Positions 17,956-25,779 of a stretch of 64,000 nt of DNA are shown here, in pieces. Numbering within the stretch: position 1 is the stretch's first letter; each line of letters starts with the position of its first letter. The notes beneath the pieces were generated by a model that was not told where the DNA came from, searched no databases, and saw nothing but the letters and a program-made list of their open reading frames with translations. The translations under genes and the position numbers were made by a program. The stretch comes from Flavobacterium tiangeerense (GTDB taxonomy: Bacteria; Bacteroidota; Bacteroidia; Flavobacteriales; Flavobacteriaceae): NCBI RefSeq assembly GCF_007830355.1, contig NZ_VLKO01000007.1, positions 1 to 64,000 on the forward strand, read 5' to 3'.

Positions 17956-19008
17956 ATGGCTAAAATAAAAGATATGCAATTTGAAATCAAAATTCAAAAT
18001 CATTTTTGGTTTTGGGGATTGTATTTTTTATTAAATTTTTTAAGATGGGGTGCCTACTTCAATGATTATGAATATTCATTTAAGTCAAATCTTATCGAAT
18101 TCGCATTACACATACCTTTAGTCTATTTTAATTTATTTGTTTTAGTACCTAGATTTGTTTTAAGATCAAAATACCTTCATTATACATTTGCACTACTAAC
18201 TAGTTTAGGATGCATTTATATTTTAAAAACGGGATTAACCTATTACATTATTTCAAAAAACATTTGGCCTGAAGCCAATAGAGACTATCAGCCTTTTGAA
18301 ATCAATCATATTCTTGCTGTTTGTATTGGAGAATTATATGTTTTAGCAATGGCATCCTCTATATACCTGACATTAACTTGGCTAAAAGAAAGAGAAAACA
18401 ATAGAACTCTTAGAGAGAATCAATATAAAATAAAGCTTGAATACTTAAAAACACAAATTCAACCCCATTTTTTCTTTAATACCTTAAATAATCTTTATGC
18501 ACTTTCCTTAGAAGATTCGAAAAAAGTTCCTGATGTAATTATAAAACTTTCCAATTTGATGGAATATGTTCTTTATGATATTGAAGGAGCCAAGTTTACT
18601 CCATTACTAAAAGAATTTGACTATATACAGAATTACATTGAAATTGAAAAATTACGATTTGAAAATGTAAATGTCTTTATTAATCTAGAATCTAATTTTG
18701 ACAATATAAATGTTCCTCCTTTATTATTAATCTCATTGATAGAAAATGCGTTCAAACATGGCGGAATAAATAATAAGGACTTAACCATAAAGATTAACTG
18801 CAAAATCATCAACAATAAAACACTCGATTTTGAAATAATAAATAATTTTGTACTTTCACAAAATGAAAACTCTAAAAATGGAATTGGTCTATCTAATACT
18901 AAAGAACGATTAAAATTATTATTTAAAAGCAATTATCAATTAAACCATCAAATCAAGTTTAATTTCTACATAATTCGTTTACAAATACCTATAAACAATG
19001 AAGATTAA
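17956..19008 (+). CDS. LytS/YehU-type membrane sensor histidine kinase
   Basis: A 350-residue inner-membrane kinase. Four hydrophobic segments occupy the first ~145 residues (FWFWGLYFLLNFLRW, FALHIPLVYFNLFVLV, YTFALLTSLGCIYILKTGL, ILAVCIGELYVLAMASSIYLTLTW). A cytoplasmic His_kinase domain follows with the phosphoacceptor box TQIQPHFFFNTLNNLYALS (~170-190) and the ATPase N-box LISLIENAFKHGG (~255-267). The G-box region is short (NGIGLSNTKERL). No periplasmic sugar-sensor domain is visible, so the signal is unknown. It overlaps the regulator gene by 11 bases, showing a two-gene operon, and is divergent from susC. Confidence 0.92.
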   Translation: MAKIKDMQFEIKIQNHFWFWGLYFLLNFLRWGAYFNDYEYSFKSNLIEFALHIPLVYFNLFVLVPRFVLRSKYLHYTFALLTSLGCIYILKTGLTYYIISKNIWPEANRDYQPFEINHILAVCIGELYVLAMASSIYLTLTWLKERENNRTLRENQYKIKLEYLKTQIQPHFFFNTLNNLYALSLEDSKKVPDVIIKLSNLMEYVLYDIEGAKFTPLLKEFDYIQNYIEIEKLRFENVNVFINLESNFDNINVPPLLLISLIENAFKHGGINNKDLTIKINCKIINNKTLDFEIINNFVLSQNENSKNGIGLSNTKERLKLLFKSNYQLNHQIKFNFYIIRLQIPINNED

Positions 19009-19705
19009 GTGTGTATTGATTGATGATGAACCATTGGCTATTAAAGTATTAATCAACTATTTCCAAAACTTTCCAGAATTTGAAGTTATAGCAACTTTTA
19101 ATAATTCTATTGAAGCCTTAGATTTTTTAAATAACAACACAACCGATGCACTATTTCTAGATATAAATATGCCTCTGATGTCTGGTTTTGAGTTGATCCA
19201 ATTGTATAAAAATAATTCGAATACCAAGATTATTATCACAACCGCCTTCCGCGAGTTTGCTGCTGAAAGCTATGATTTAGATGTTCTTGATTATTTAGTT
19301 AAACCTATCCCGCTGCCTCGATTTATAAAATGTATATCAAAAATAACTGGTGAATTTCAAAACCGATTAGCTACAAAACAAGAGAATCAACGTGTAGATC
19401 CGTATATTTTTATCAAAGTAGATAAAAAAATGGTAAAAATTAATATTGATGAAATTCTATTCATTGAAGGAATGAAAGAATACATAAAAGTAGTTACCGC
19501 TGAAAAAACCTATATTACTCATAAATCACTTTCTTCTTTAACCGAGGAGCTTCCAGAAGAACGCTTCATTCGTATTCATAAATCTTATTCCATCGCTTTA
19601 GATAAAGTAAAAACAATTGAAGGGAATAGAATACAAATAGCATCCTATACCATACCTATAGGCAGAAATTATAGTAAAGAAGTGAAAAGTAAAATTTTAG
19701 ATTAA
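18998..19705 (+). CDS. LytTR-family response regulator
   Basis: A 235-residue regulator. Residues 1-~120 form a receiver domain with the acidic pair in CVLIDDEPLA, the phosphoacceptor Asp in DALFLDINMPLMSG, a conserved Thr in IIITTAFREFA and the Lys in YLVKPIPLPRF. Residues ~135-235 are a LytTR DNA-binding domain (FIKVDKKMVKINIDEILFIEGM, RFIRIHKSYSIALDKV, IPIGRNYSKEV). LytTR domains bind short direct-repeat sites. The gene overlaps its sensor kinase and lies between susC and the permease, so it most likely controls this locus; the GTTGGTWTA motifs are candidate targets. Confidence 0.94.
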   Translation: MKIKCVLIDDEPLAIKVLINYFQNFPEFEVIATFNNSIEALDFLNNNTTDALFLDINMPLMSGFELIQLYKNNSNTKIIITTAFREFAAESYDLDVLDYLVKPIPLPRFIKCISKITGEFQNRLATKQENQRVDPYIFIKVDKKMVKINIDEILFIEGMKEYIKVVTAEKTYITHKSLSSLTEELPEERFIRIHKSYSIALDKVKTIEGNRIQIASYTIPIGRNYSKEVKSKILD

Positions 19706-19757
19706 TTCCCTTAACTTTCCATATTACAAAAAAGTCTTTTGTTGAATAAAACTGGTT

Positions 19758-19766
19758 GTTGGTTTA
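19758..19766 (+). promoter_or_regulatory. GTTGGTTTA motif upstream of the permease gene
   Basis: GTTGGTTTAAAA lies 107 bases before the permease start, in the direction of transcription. Eighteen bases earlier is a weaker related copy (TTGTTGAATAAAA, 19740-19751 region), giving a direct-repeat look, as LytTR sites often have. Confidence 0.35.
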
Positions 19767-19873
19767 AAACTAACGAAATTTATTAGAAATAATTTTTTTT
19801 TATGTTGGTTAAGAAATACATTTACCGCATTGCAGCACGAATTATTTTACTAACCTATTAATTAAACTAAATC

Positions 19874-21313
19874 ATGAATTCTGAAAATTCAAAAACCAAT
19901 TGGGGGCAATTTATTCCTCTAGTAACCGTCTTCTTCTTTTGGGGATTTGTCGCTGCAAGTAATGACATTTTAATCCCAGTTTTTAAAACCGCATTTAATC
20001 TTTCTCAAGGCGAAAGTCAATTAGTAGCTTTTGCATTTTACATTGCCTACACTGTTGGATCTCTAATATATATGGGGGTTTCAGTTGTACTTAAAGAAGA
20101 TTTAGTGAACAAAATTGGCTATAAAAATGGTCTTTCATTGGGACTATTAATCTCAGCTTTAGGAACTCTTCTATTTTATCCAGCTGCCAATACTGGATCA
20201 TTTACTTTAATGCTTGCTGGGCTTTTCATTGTTGGTTTGGGCTTTTCGTTGCAGCAAACAGTTGCCAATCCACTTGCAATTGCTTTAGGCCCAATATCTA
20301 CGGGTTCTCAGCGCCTTACATTAGCTGGAGGAATTAACAATTTTGGAACTACTATTGGTCCACTTATCGTTAGTTTTGCCATTTTTGGATCAAGTGCAAA
20401 TGCCAATACAAGTGCAAGTATAGAAAGCGTAAAAATTCCTTATTTGGTTTTAGGTGTTGCATTTTTACTTGTTGCTATCCTTTTAAAATTTTCTTCTTTG
20501 CCAGACAAACCAGCTTTAGTTGAAGAAACAGAAGCTCACGATGGAGTTCCTGCAAAAAAATCGGCTTTGCAATACCCTCAATTAGTAATGGGTATGATTG
20601 CAATTTTCTTGTATGTTGGTGTTGAAGTTTCTACTGCTAGTAATTTACCTGCTTACATGGAAAGTAAATTAGGATTCTTGACAAAAGATGTAGCTCCCTA
20701 TATCTCATTATATTGGGCTAGTTTAATGATTGGTCGTTGGACTGGAGCAGTCGAAGCGTTTACAAATGATATGAGTCTGCAAAAAATATTACGATTCATT
20801 GCTCCTTATTTAGCTTTTGGTGTGTTTTTAGGGGTTAATGCTATTGCAAATCATGATTTAACTCCATTTTATGTTTATGGATTAGTGATTTTGGTTCTAA
20901 TTGCAGCTGATATGGCTAGTAAAGGAAATCCAGCCCGAATGTTATTAATATTTTCAACGTTAGGAATTATTGCCACAGCAATAGGAATGACTACTAGCGG
21001 AATGATAAGTGTTTATGCATTCACGAGTGTTGGTCTATTTTGTAGTACGTTATGGCCTTGTATTTTTACCCTAGCGGTAAGTGGACTTGGAAAAAACACT
21101 AGTCAAGGAAGTAGTTTCTTAATTATGATGATTATGGGTGGTGGTTTTATCAGTGTTTTACAAGGAAAAATTGCTGAAGGAATAGGAATCCAACAAAGTT
21201 ATATCATTGGTATTTTATGCTTTGCTTATCTAGCTTTTTATGCTTGGAAAGTAAGTGGAATTTTAAGAGCTCAAGGTATTGATTTTGATAAAAAAGTTTC
21301 TGGAGGACATTAA
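19874..21313 (+). CDS. Major facilitator sugar permease, FucP/NagP type
   Basis: A 479-residue inner-membrane transporter with about 12 hydrophobic helices. The N-terminal FFFWGFVAASNDILIPVFK and FAFYIAYTVGSL segments are hallmarks of the FucP/GluP/NagP family of proton-sugar symporters, as is the QQTVANPLAIALGP stretch near residue 130. In GlcNAc-using Bacteroidota and Shewanella this family includes NagP, the GlcNAc permease. Position next to the GH20, nagB and SusCD genes makes GlcNAc the likely substrate, but glucose or another hexose cannot be excluded from sequence. It stands 168 bases after the regulator gene, with its own motif-bearing upstream region and a strong terminator downstream. 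Confidence 0.9.
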   Translation: MNSENSKTNWGQFIPLVTVFFFWGFVAASNDILIPVFKTAFNLSQGESQLVAFAFYIAYTVGSLIYMGVSVVLKEDLVNKIGYKNGLSLGLLISALGTLLFYPAANTGSFTLMLAGLFIVGLGFSLQQTVANPLAIALGPISTGSQRLTLAGGINNFGTTIGPLIVSFAIFGSSANANTSASIESVKIPYLVLGVAFLLVAILLKFSSLPDKPALVEETEAHDGVPAKKSALQYPQLVMGMIAIFLYVGVEVSTASNLPAYMESKLGFLTKDVAPYISLYWASLMIGRWTGAVEAFTNDMSLQKILRFIAPYLAFGVFLGVNAIANHDLTPFYVYGLVILVLIAADMASKGNPARMLLIFSTLGIIATAIGMTTSGMISVYAFTSVGLFCSTLWPCIFTLAVSGLGKNTSQGSSFLIMMIMGGGFISVLQGKIAEGIGIQQSYIIGILCFAYLAFYAWKVSGILRAQGIDFDKKVSGGH

Positions 21314-21332
21314 GTCGTATTTCAAATAATAT

Positions 21333-21372
21333 AAAAATCCCATTCTATGTTTATTAGAATGGGATTTTTTAT
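21333..21372 (+). terminator. Terminator of the permease gene
   Basis: A perfect 15-bp stem (AAAAATCCCATTCTA, 21333-21347, with TAGAATGGGATTTTT, 21355-21369) with a 7-base loop and flanking A and T runs. Confidence 0.92.
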
Positions 21373-21458
21373 TTAAACTCAAGTCGCTGAGAATTCTCAT
21401 ATGAAATTCATCTTATAGTTTCAAATAGTACATTTTCAATCGTTCTAGATAAAAACAA

Positions 21459-21495
21459 AAAACTCCCTTTTGCAGCAAAGCATAAAGGGAGTTTT
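21459..21495 (-). terminator. Terminator of the transaldolase-like gene
   Basis: On the minus strand AAACTCCCTTT pairs with AAAGGGAGTTT and ends in a T tract, about 50 bases past the stop at 21545. Confidence 0.85.
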
Positions 21496-21544
21496 CATTA
21501 CTATAAAATCTTAAACCAAAAATAGTTCGTTTACGATCTCAAAT

Positions 21545-22201
21545 CTATTTGTTTCCTTTCTCGAAATCAGCCACAAATTGCGCTAATCCAATATCAGTCA
21601 ATGGGTGTTTCAATAAACCATGAATAGCAGATAAAGGACCTGTCATCACATCAGCACCAATTTTTGCACAATTTACAATGTGCATTGTATGACGTACAGA
21701 AGCAGCTAGAATTTGTGTTTCATACCCGTAGTTATCATAAATTAATCTGATTTCTTCAATCAAAGCCAAACCGTCTGTAGATACATCATCTAAACGCCCA
21801 ATGAATGGAGAAACATAAGTAGCTCCTGCTTTTGCAGCCAATAATGCTTGACCTGCAGAGAATACTAAAGTTACGTTAGTCTTAATTCCTTTATCCGAAA
21901 AATATTTAGCAGCCATTACACCCTCTTTCGTCATTGGCAATTTTACCACAATTTGATCATGTAAATCAGCTAATTCTTCACCTTCCTTTACCATTCCTTC
22001 GTAATCCAAAGCATTTACTTCGGCACTCACATCACCATCAACTAGATTACAAATATCAACGTAATGCTTTAAAATATTGTTTTTTCCTGTTATGCCCTCT
22101 TTGGCCATCAAGGAAGGATTTGTAGTTACGCCATCCAAAACGCCTAAAGCTTGCGCCTCTTTAATCTGGGCTAAATTAGCCGTGTCAATAAAAAATTTCA
22201 T
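21545..22201 (-). CDS. fsa: Fructose-6-phosphate aldolase / small transaldolase (TalC/FSA family)
   Basis: At 218 residues this is the short TalC/FSA subgroup, not the ~320-residue classical transaldolase. It is a TIM-barrel Schiff-base aldolase: [13 protein letters not shown] at the start, the [14 protein letters not shown] motif, the Schiff-base lysine in [12 protein letters not shown] (about residue 84-88), [20 protein letters not shown] and [11 protein letters not shown]. In Bacteroidota such proteins are usually annotated fructose-6-phosphate aldolase but may act as transaldolase in the pentose-phosphate pathway; sequence alone does not separate the two. It is encoded by a single gene; the palindromic intergenic element lies just upstream. 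Confidence 0.93.
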   Translation of the reverse strand: MKFFIDTANLAQIKEAQALGVLDGVTTNPSLMAKEGITGKNNILKHYVDICNLVDGDVSAEVNALDYEGMVKEGEELADLHDQIVVKLPMTKEGVMAAKYFSDKGIKTNVTLVFSAGQALLAAKAGATYVSPFIGRLDDVSTDGLALIEEIRLIYDNYGYETQILAASVRHTMHIVNCAKIGADVMTGPLSAIHGLLKHPLTDIGLAQFVADFEKGNK

Positions 22202-22232
22202 ATTATATAATTTAATTGTGTGTTTCTAATTC

Positions 22233-22325
22233 TTTGGGCGTGACCCTTCGTAAAAACTTCGGGTCAGGCTTTCCGCTGTATCCTCGCTAAAAAGCGAGGG
22301 ATGTCGCTTCAATCCTTCACGCAAA
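22233..22325. repeat. Palindromic intergenic element of the flavobacterial interspersed type
   Basis: About 93 bases of GC-richer, hairpin-rich sequence between fsa and the SDR gene. Its ends are imperfect inverted repeats (TTTGGGCGTGA and TTCACGCAAA). Inside are GACCC/GGGTC arms (22242-22265) and a perfect hairpin CCTCGCT-AAAA-AGCGAGG (22282-22299). The framework 'GGGCGTG...GGGTC.GGCTTTCCGCT.TATC...GATGTCGCTTC.ATCC.TCACGC' is, from my memory of Flavobacterium genomes, a recurrent intergenic element. Only one copy was noticed in this window, and there is no open frame in it. Confidence 0.65.
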
Positions 22326-22337
22326 TTTCGTGCAAAA

Positions 22338-23141
22338 TTACAACTTATAATGATTCATGAGCATTTTTTCATATACTTTATCAGGAAGAATTCTCTTTAA
22401 AACTACCGAGAATTTTTGAATAAAAGCCCCTATTTTATAATGAATTTTTGGATTGGGAGTTTGTATAATTTTATAAACCGCTTCGGCCATTTCATTTGGA
22501 TTTCTTCCGCTATCCACGTGCTCGTCCATTGTTTTTAATGTATTTCTATATGGAATTTCATAAGCTGATCCTACTACTACAGGAGCGTGAAATCGTCCAG
22601 AGGCAATATTTGTAGCGTAATCGCCTGGAGCTACATTTGCAATATGCACCCCAAAGGACTTAACCTCCATACGCAAAGACTCAGTAATTAATTCAAGAGC
22701 CCCTTTTGAAGCGGAGTAAATTCCTCTGTAAGGCAATCCCATGTAACCTGCTATAGATGTCACATTAATGATTAAACCTGCTTTTTGAGAACGCATCTGC
22801 GGCAAAACAGCTTTCATGACTTCAATAGGACCAAAAAAATTAGTCTCAAAATTATTCTTCATTTCTTCCATCGGAATTTCTTCCAATGGTCCCGTAATAC
22901 CCACACCAGCGTTATTAATCACAACATCCAATCTTCCGGAAGTTTCAATAACTTTGGCTACAGCTGCACGAATAGAATTAGCATCCCTTACATCTAAAGC
23001 TACTAATGGAAAAACTGATTCTACTATACGTTCTGGATTTCTACTAGTGCCATAAACAGTGAAACCTTTCTGCTGCAAAAACTCTCCAATAGACTTCCCT
23101 ATTCCTGAAGAACCTCCTGTAATCAAAACTACCTTACTCAT
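22338..23141 (-). CDS. Short-chain dehydrogenase/reductase
   Basis: A 267-residue classical SDR with an N-terminal Rossmann motif (VLITGGSSGIGKSIG), the NNAGVG stabilising motif, catalytic Ser in NVTSIAGYMG, and YSASK carrying the catalytic Tyr and Lys (YRGIYSASKGALE). The frame extends upstream to 23171, but I start at the ATG at 23141 because it opens directly with MSKVVLITGGSSGIG, the normal SDR beginning. The C-terminal tail (PKIHYKIGAFIQKFSVVLKRILPDKVYEKM) resembles SDRs annotated as acting on lipophilic or sterol-like substrates. The substrate is unknown. No operon partner; SRP RNA is encoded just upstream on the same strand. Confidence 0.9.
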   Translation of the reverse strand: MSKVVLITGGSSGIGKSIGEFLQQKGFTVYGTSRNPERIVESVFPLVALDVRDANSIRAAVAKVIETSGRLDVVINNAGVGITGPLEEIPMEEMKNNFETNFFGPIEVMKAVLPQMRSQKAGLIINVTSIAGYMGLPYRGIYSASKGALELITESLRMEVKSFGVHIANVAPGDYATNIASGRFHAPVVVGSAYEIPYRNTLKTMDEHVDSGRNPNEMAEAVYKIIQTPNPKIHYKIGAFIQKFSVVLKRILPDKVYEKMLMNHYKL

Positions 23142-23226
23142 CAACTTTATTTTTACATTAGGATTGGTCAAAAATAAAAAAATCTTCCCTAAGGAAGACT
23201 ACATTTACTAAAAAGAAATAAAAAAT

Positions 23227-23319
23227 GGCAAGCGACCTACATCGCACCGCTCAACCACGTACCCTTGCTATGTTCCCATCCTGGGGGAGTCTGCAGGAGC
23301 TGGTCGTGTAGGACTTGCC
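23227..23319 (-). ncRNA. ffs: Small bacterial signal recognition particle RNA (4.5S-type)
   Basis: About 93 nt on the minus strand forming one long hairpin. The ends pair (GGCAAG...CTTGCC and CCTACA...TGTAGG), and the apical domain carries the conserved SRP domain IV pattern CTCCCCCAGGAtGGGAAcaTAGCAAGGGTA with the GGAA tetraloop and the asymmetric AGCA internal loop that Ffh binds. A T-rich run follows the 3' end (23225-23208), acting as terminator. The RNA joins Ffh to target membrane proteins co-translationally. A good promoter sits immediately upstream. Start and end are set by the pairing of the terminal stem, within a few bases. Confidence 0.92.
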
Positions 23320-23323
23320 GGTG

Positions 23324-23353
23324 CAAATATACAATCTTTTTATATTTTTGCAA
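23324..23353 (-). promoter_or_regulatory. Promoter of the SRP RNA gene
   Basis: On the minus strand TTGC (ending at 23353) is followed after 19 bases by TATATTTG (23331-23324), a near-ideal Bacteroidota sigma-A -33/-7 pair, ending four bases before the RNA 5' end. Confidence 0.75.
23343..23350 (+). promoter_or_regulatory. Possible -7 element of the glutaminyl cyclase gene
   Basis: TATTTTTG matches TAnnTTTG, 58 bases before the ATG at 23408. It lies inside the spacer of the opposing SRP RNA promoter, so the two promoters would overlap. No convincing -33 box is seen. Confidence 0.35.
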
Positions 23354-23407
23354 GTGCTTTACTCATTAAAAATAACGTTGTATATTAGTGCAACAAAAAA
23401 AACGATT

Positions 23408-24481
23408 ATGAAAAAATATAACTTGCTATCTGTCATTTTATTAGGAATAGCTCTTAACAGTTGCAACGAAACAAAAAAAGATCAAAATAGTTTATTTAGC
23501 ATTGATAATTCTAAATTTAAACTACAATACACCACAAATGAATCACTAGATGTAAACATAGTAAACAGCAATACTAAAACAATTGACAGCATTGCGTTCT
23601 ATGTTAACGATAAAAAAATAGCTTCCTCTAAAGGAAATGCGCCTTTTAAATTAGATTTTAAATACCAAAAATTAGGATTCCAAAACGTAAAGGCCATAGT
23701 GTTTTTCGAAGGACAAAACTCAGAAGCTACTACAAGCGTTGAATTAGTTTCTAATATTCAACCAAAATTGTTAAAATATACCATTATAAACACCTACCCA
23801 CACGACACTGCTGCTTATACTCAAGGTTTAGAATTTTATAGAGATACGCTGTACGAAGGAACCGGAAATGGTTCAGGCCCATCAGGAAAAAGAGGAATCT
23901 CCAGCTTAAGAAAAACAAATTACAAAACGGGAGAAGTGTATAAAAAAGTAGAATTGGCTGATCAATATTTTGGTGAAGGCATTACAATTCTTAATAATAA
24001 AGTATATCAGTTGACTTATAAAAACAATGAAGGATACGTGTACAATGCCGATACTTTCAAAAAAGAAAAAACAATGCCATACTATAAAAATATGGAAGGC
24101 TGGGGATTAGTTAATGACGGTACCCATTTATACATGACTGATAGCTCAGAAACCATTCACATACTAAATCCAGAAAATTTTAAACCTATTGACCAAATTC
24201 ATGTGTACTCTTTAAATTCTAAAGTAGAAGGCGTTAACGAACTAGAGTGGATCAACGGTAAAATCTACGGAAATGTGTATCAAAAAGATGCTATCGCTGT
24301 GATCAACCCCAAAAACGGAGCGGTTGAAGCTATTATAAATCTTGCGGACTTAAAGAAAAAAATCACTCAATTACCTGACACGGATGTTTTAAACGGAATT
24401 GCTTACAACCCTAAAACAAAAACAATTTTTGTGACAGGGAAAAATTGGGACAAAATGTTCGAAATTAAAATCACTGAATAA
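23408..24481 (+). CDS. Glutaminyl-peptide cyclotransferase, lipoprotein
   Basis: A 357-residue protein. I start at ATG 23408 because it opens a lipoprotein signal (MKKYNLLSVILLGIALNSC, Cys 19); the longer frame from 23315 runs back into the SRP RNA and its promoter. After an ~100-residue Ig-like N-terminal part comes a beta-propeller of the plant/bacterial glutamine cyclotransferase family: TYPHDTAAYTQGLEFY, YEGTGNGSGPSGKRGISSLRK, YFGEGITILNNKVYQLTYK, WGLVNDGTHLYMTDSS, NELEWINGKIYGNVYQ. These enzymes convert N-terminal glutamine to pyroglutamate, protecting exported proteins; many Bacteroidota exported proteins begin with Gln after signal cleavage. It lies 11 bases before hutI, likely co-transcribed. 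Confidence 0.92.
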   Translation: MKKYNLLSVILLGIALNSCNETKKDQNSLFSIDNSKFKLQYTTNESLDVNIVNSNTKTIDSIAFYVNDKKIASSKGNAPFKLDFKYQKLGFQNVKAIVFFEGQNSEATTSVELVSNIQPKLLKYTIINTYPHDTAAYTQGLEFYRDTLYEGTGNGSGPSGKRGISSLRKTNYKTGEVYKKVELADQYFGEGITILNNKVYQLTYKNNEGYVYNADTFKKEKTMPYYKNMEGWGLVNDGTHLYMTDSSETIHILNPENFKPIDQIHVYSLNSKVEGVNELEWINGKIYGNVYQKDAIAVINPKNGAVEAIINLADLKKKITQLPDTDVLNGIAYNPKTKTIFVTGKNWDKMFEIKITE

Positions 24482-24492
24482 CTTCATTATAA

Positions 24493-25731
24493 ATGACAAC
24501 ATTAATTGTTAATATTAAAGAGTTGCTTCAGGTTCGGGATTCTTCCGTTTTGAAAGTTTCTGGGGCTTATATGGCTGTTTTACCCACAATAAAAAATGCC
24601 TATCTTGTTATAGAAAACGGACTTATTGCTGATTTTGGCGCAATGGAAGAGCTGCCTGAAATAATACCTAGTAAAACCATTGATGCAACCGGGAAAATAG
24701 TTTTACCGTCTTGGTGTGACAGCCATACGCATATTGTGTATGCTGGAAACCGTGAACAAGAATTTGTTGACCGCATTAATGGCATGACATACGAAGAAAT
24801 TGCAAATCGTGGAGGTGGAATTTTAAATTCTGCTAAAAAACTAAATGAAACCTCAGAAGAAGAACTCTATCAACAATCAAAAGGACGCCTTGAAGAAGTC
24901 ATGCAATTAGGAACCGGAGCTGTTGAAATTAAATCAGGATATGGCTTAACCGTTGAAGGAGAATTAAAAATGCTTAGAGTAATTCAGCAATTAAAACAAA
25001 ATTATCCTGTCACAATCAAAGCTACTTTTCTAGGCGCACATGCATTTCCATTGGAATACAAAGAAAATCAAAAAGGCTATATTGACCTAATAATCAATGA
25101 AATGATTCCTACCATTACAAAAAATAAACTGGCTGACTTCATTGATGTATTCTGTGAAACTGGTTATTTTACCGTTGAAGAGACTCAACAAATTATGGAA
25201 GCCGGAATTAAATTTGGCTTAAAGCCAAAGATACATGTAAATCAATTCAATTCTATAGGCGGAATCCAAGCGGGAACGCGATACAGTGCCCTTTCAGTTG
25301 ATCATCTTGAAGTCATGACTCCTGATGATATTGAAGCTTTAAAAAATACTGACGTTATGCCTGTAGCATTGCCTTCATGTTCGTATTTTTTGAGTATTCC
25401 GTACACACCTGCTCGCGAAATGATAAGTGCGGGACTACCGCTTGCACTTGCAACAGATTTTAATCCTGGATCAACACCATCGGGAAATATGAACTTTGTA
25501 GTAGCTACAGCCTGTATAAAAATGAAAATGACACCAGAGGAAGCTATAAACGCAGCAACAATAAACGGTGCGTTCGCCATGAATTTAGAGGCTACTCATG
25601 GAAGTGTAACAATAGGTAAAGTTGCAAATTTAATAATTACAAAACCTGTTTCGTCCTATTATCAATTGCCATACGCTTTTGGCAGTAATCTTATAGAAAC
25701 TGTTATAATTGCAGGAGAAATAATTTCATAA
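24493..25731 (+). CDS. hutI: Imidazolonepropionase
   Basis: Histidine degradation, step three: hydrolysis of 4-imidazolone-5-propanoate to N-formimino-L-glutamate. The product (412 residues, normal size) is an amidohydrolase-fold zinc enzyme with the metal pair in WCDSHTHIVYAGNR, GGILNSAKKL, VEIKSGYGL, the FLGAHAFP segment, KIHVNQFNSIGG and the late Asp in LALATDFNPGSTPSGNM. It follows the glutaminyl cyclase gene after 11 bases. The first two histidine-pathway genes, hutH and hutU, are not in this window; a HutG-family enzyme lies 1 kb downstream. Confidence 0.95.
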   Translation: MTTLIVNIKELLQVRDSSVLKVSGAYMAVLPTIKNAYLVIENGLIADFGAMEELPEIIPSKTIDATGKIVLPSWCDSHTHIVYAGNREQEFVDRINGMTYEEIANRGGGILNSAKKLNETSEEELYQQSKGRLEEVMQLGTGAVEIKSGYGLTVEGELKMLRVIQQLKQNYPVTIKATFLGAHAFPLEYKENQKGYIDLIINEMIPTITKNKLADFIDVFCETGYFTVEETQQIMEAGIKFGLKPKIHVNQFNSIGGIQAGTRYSALSVDHLEVMTPDDIEALKNTDVMPVALPSCSYFLSIPYTPAREMISAGLPLALATDFNPGSTPSGNMNFVVATACIKMKMTPEEAINAATINGAFAMNLEATHGSVTIGKVANLIITKPVSSYYQLPYAFGSNLIETVIIAGEIIS

Positions 25732-25762
25732 AAAAAGAGGAACCCTTGAGTTCCTCTTTCCT
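25731..25762. terminator. Terminator between hutI and the coiled-coil gene
   Basis: AAAGAGGAAC and GTTCCTCTTT pair around a short loop. The T run is best on the minus strand (end of the gene whose stop is 25780), and the hairpin also directly follows the hutI stop, so it probably serves both. Confidence 0.8.
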
Positions 25763-25779
25763 ATTATATGGTTGATATT

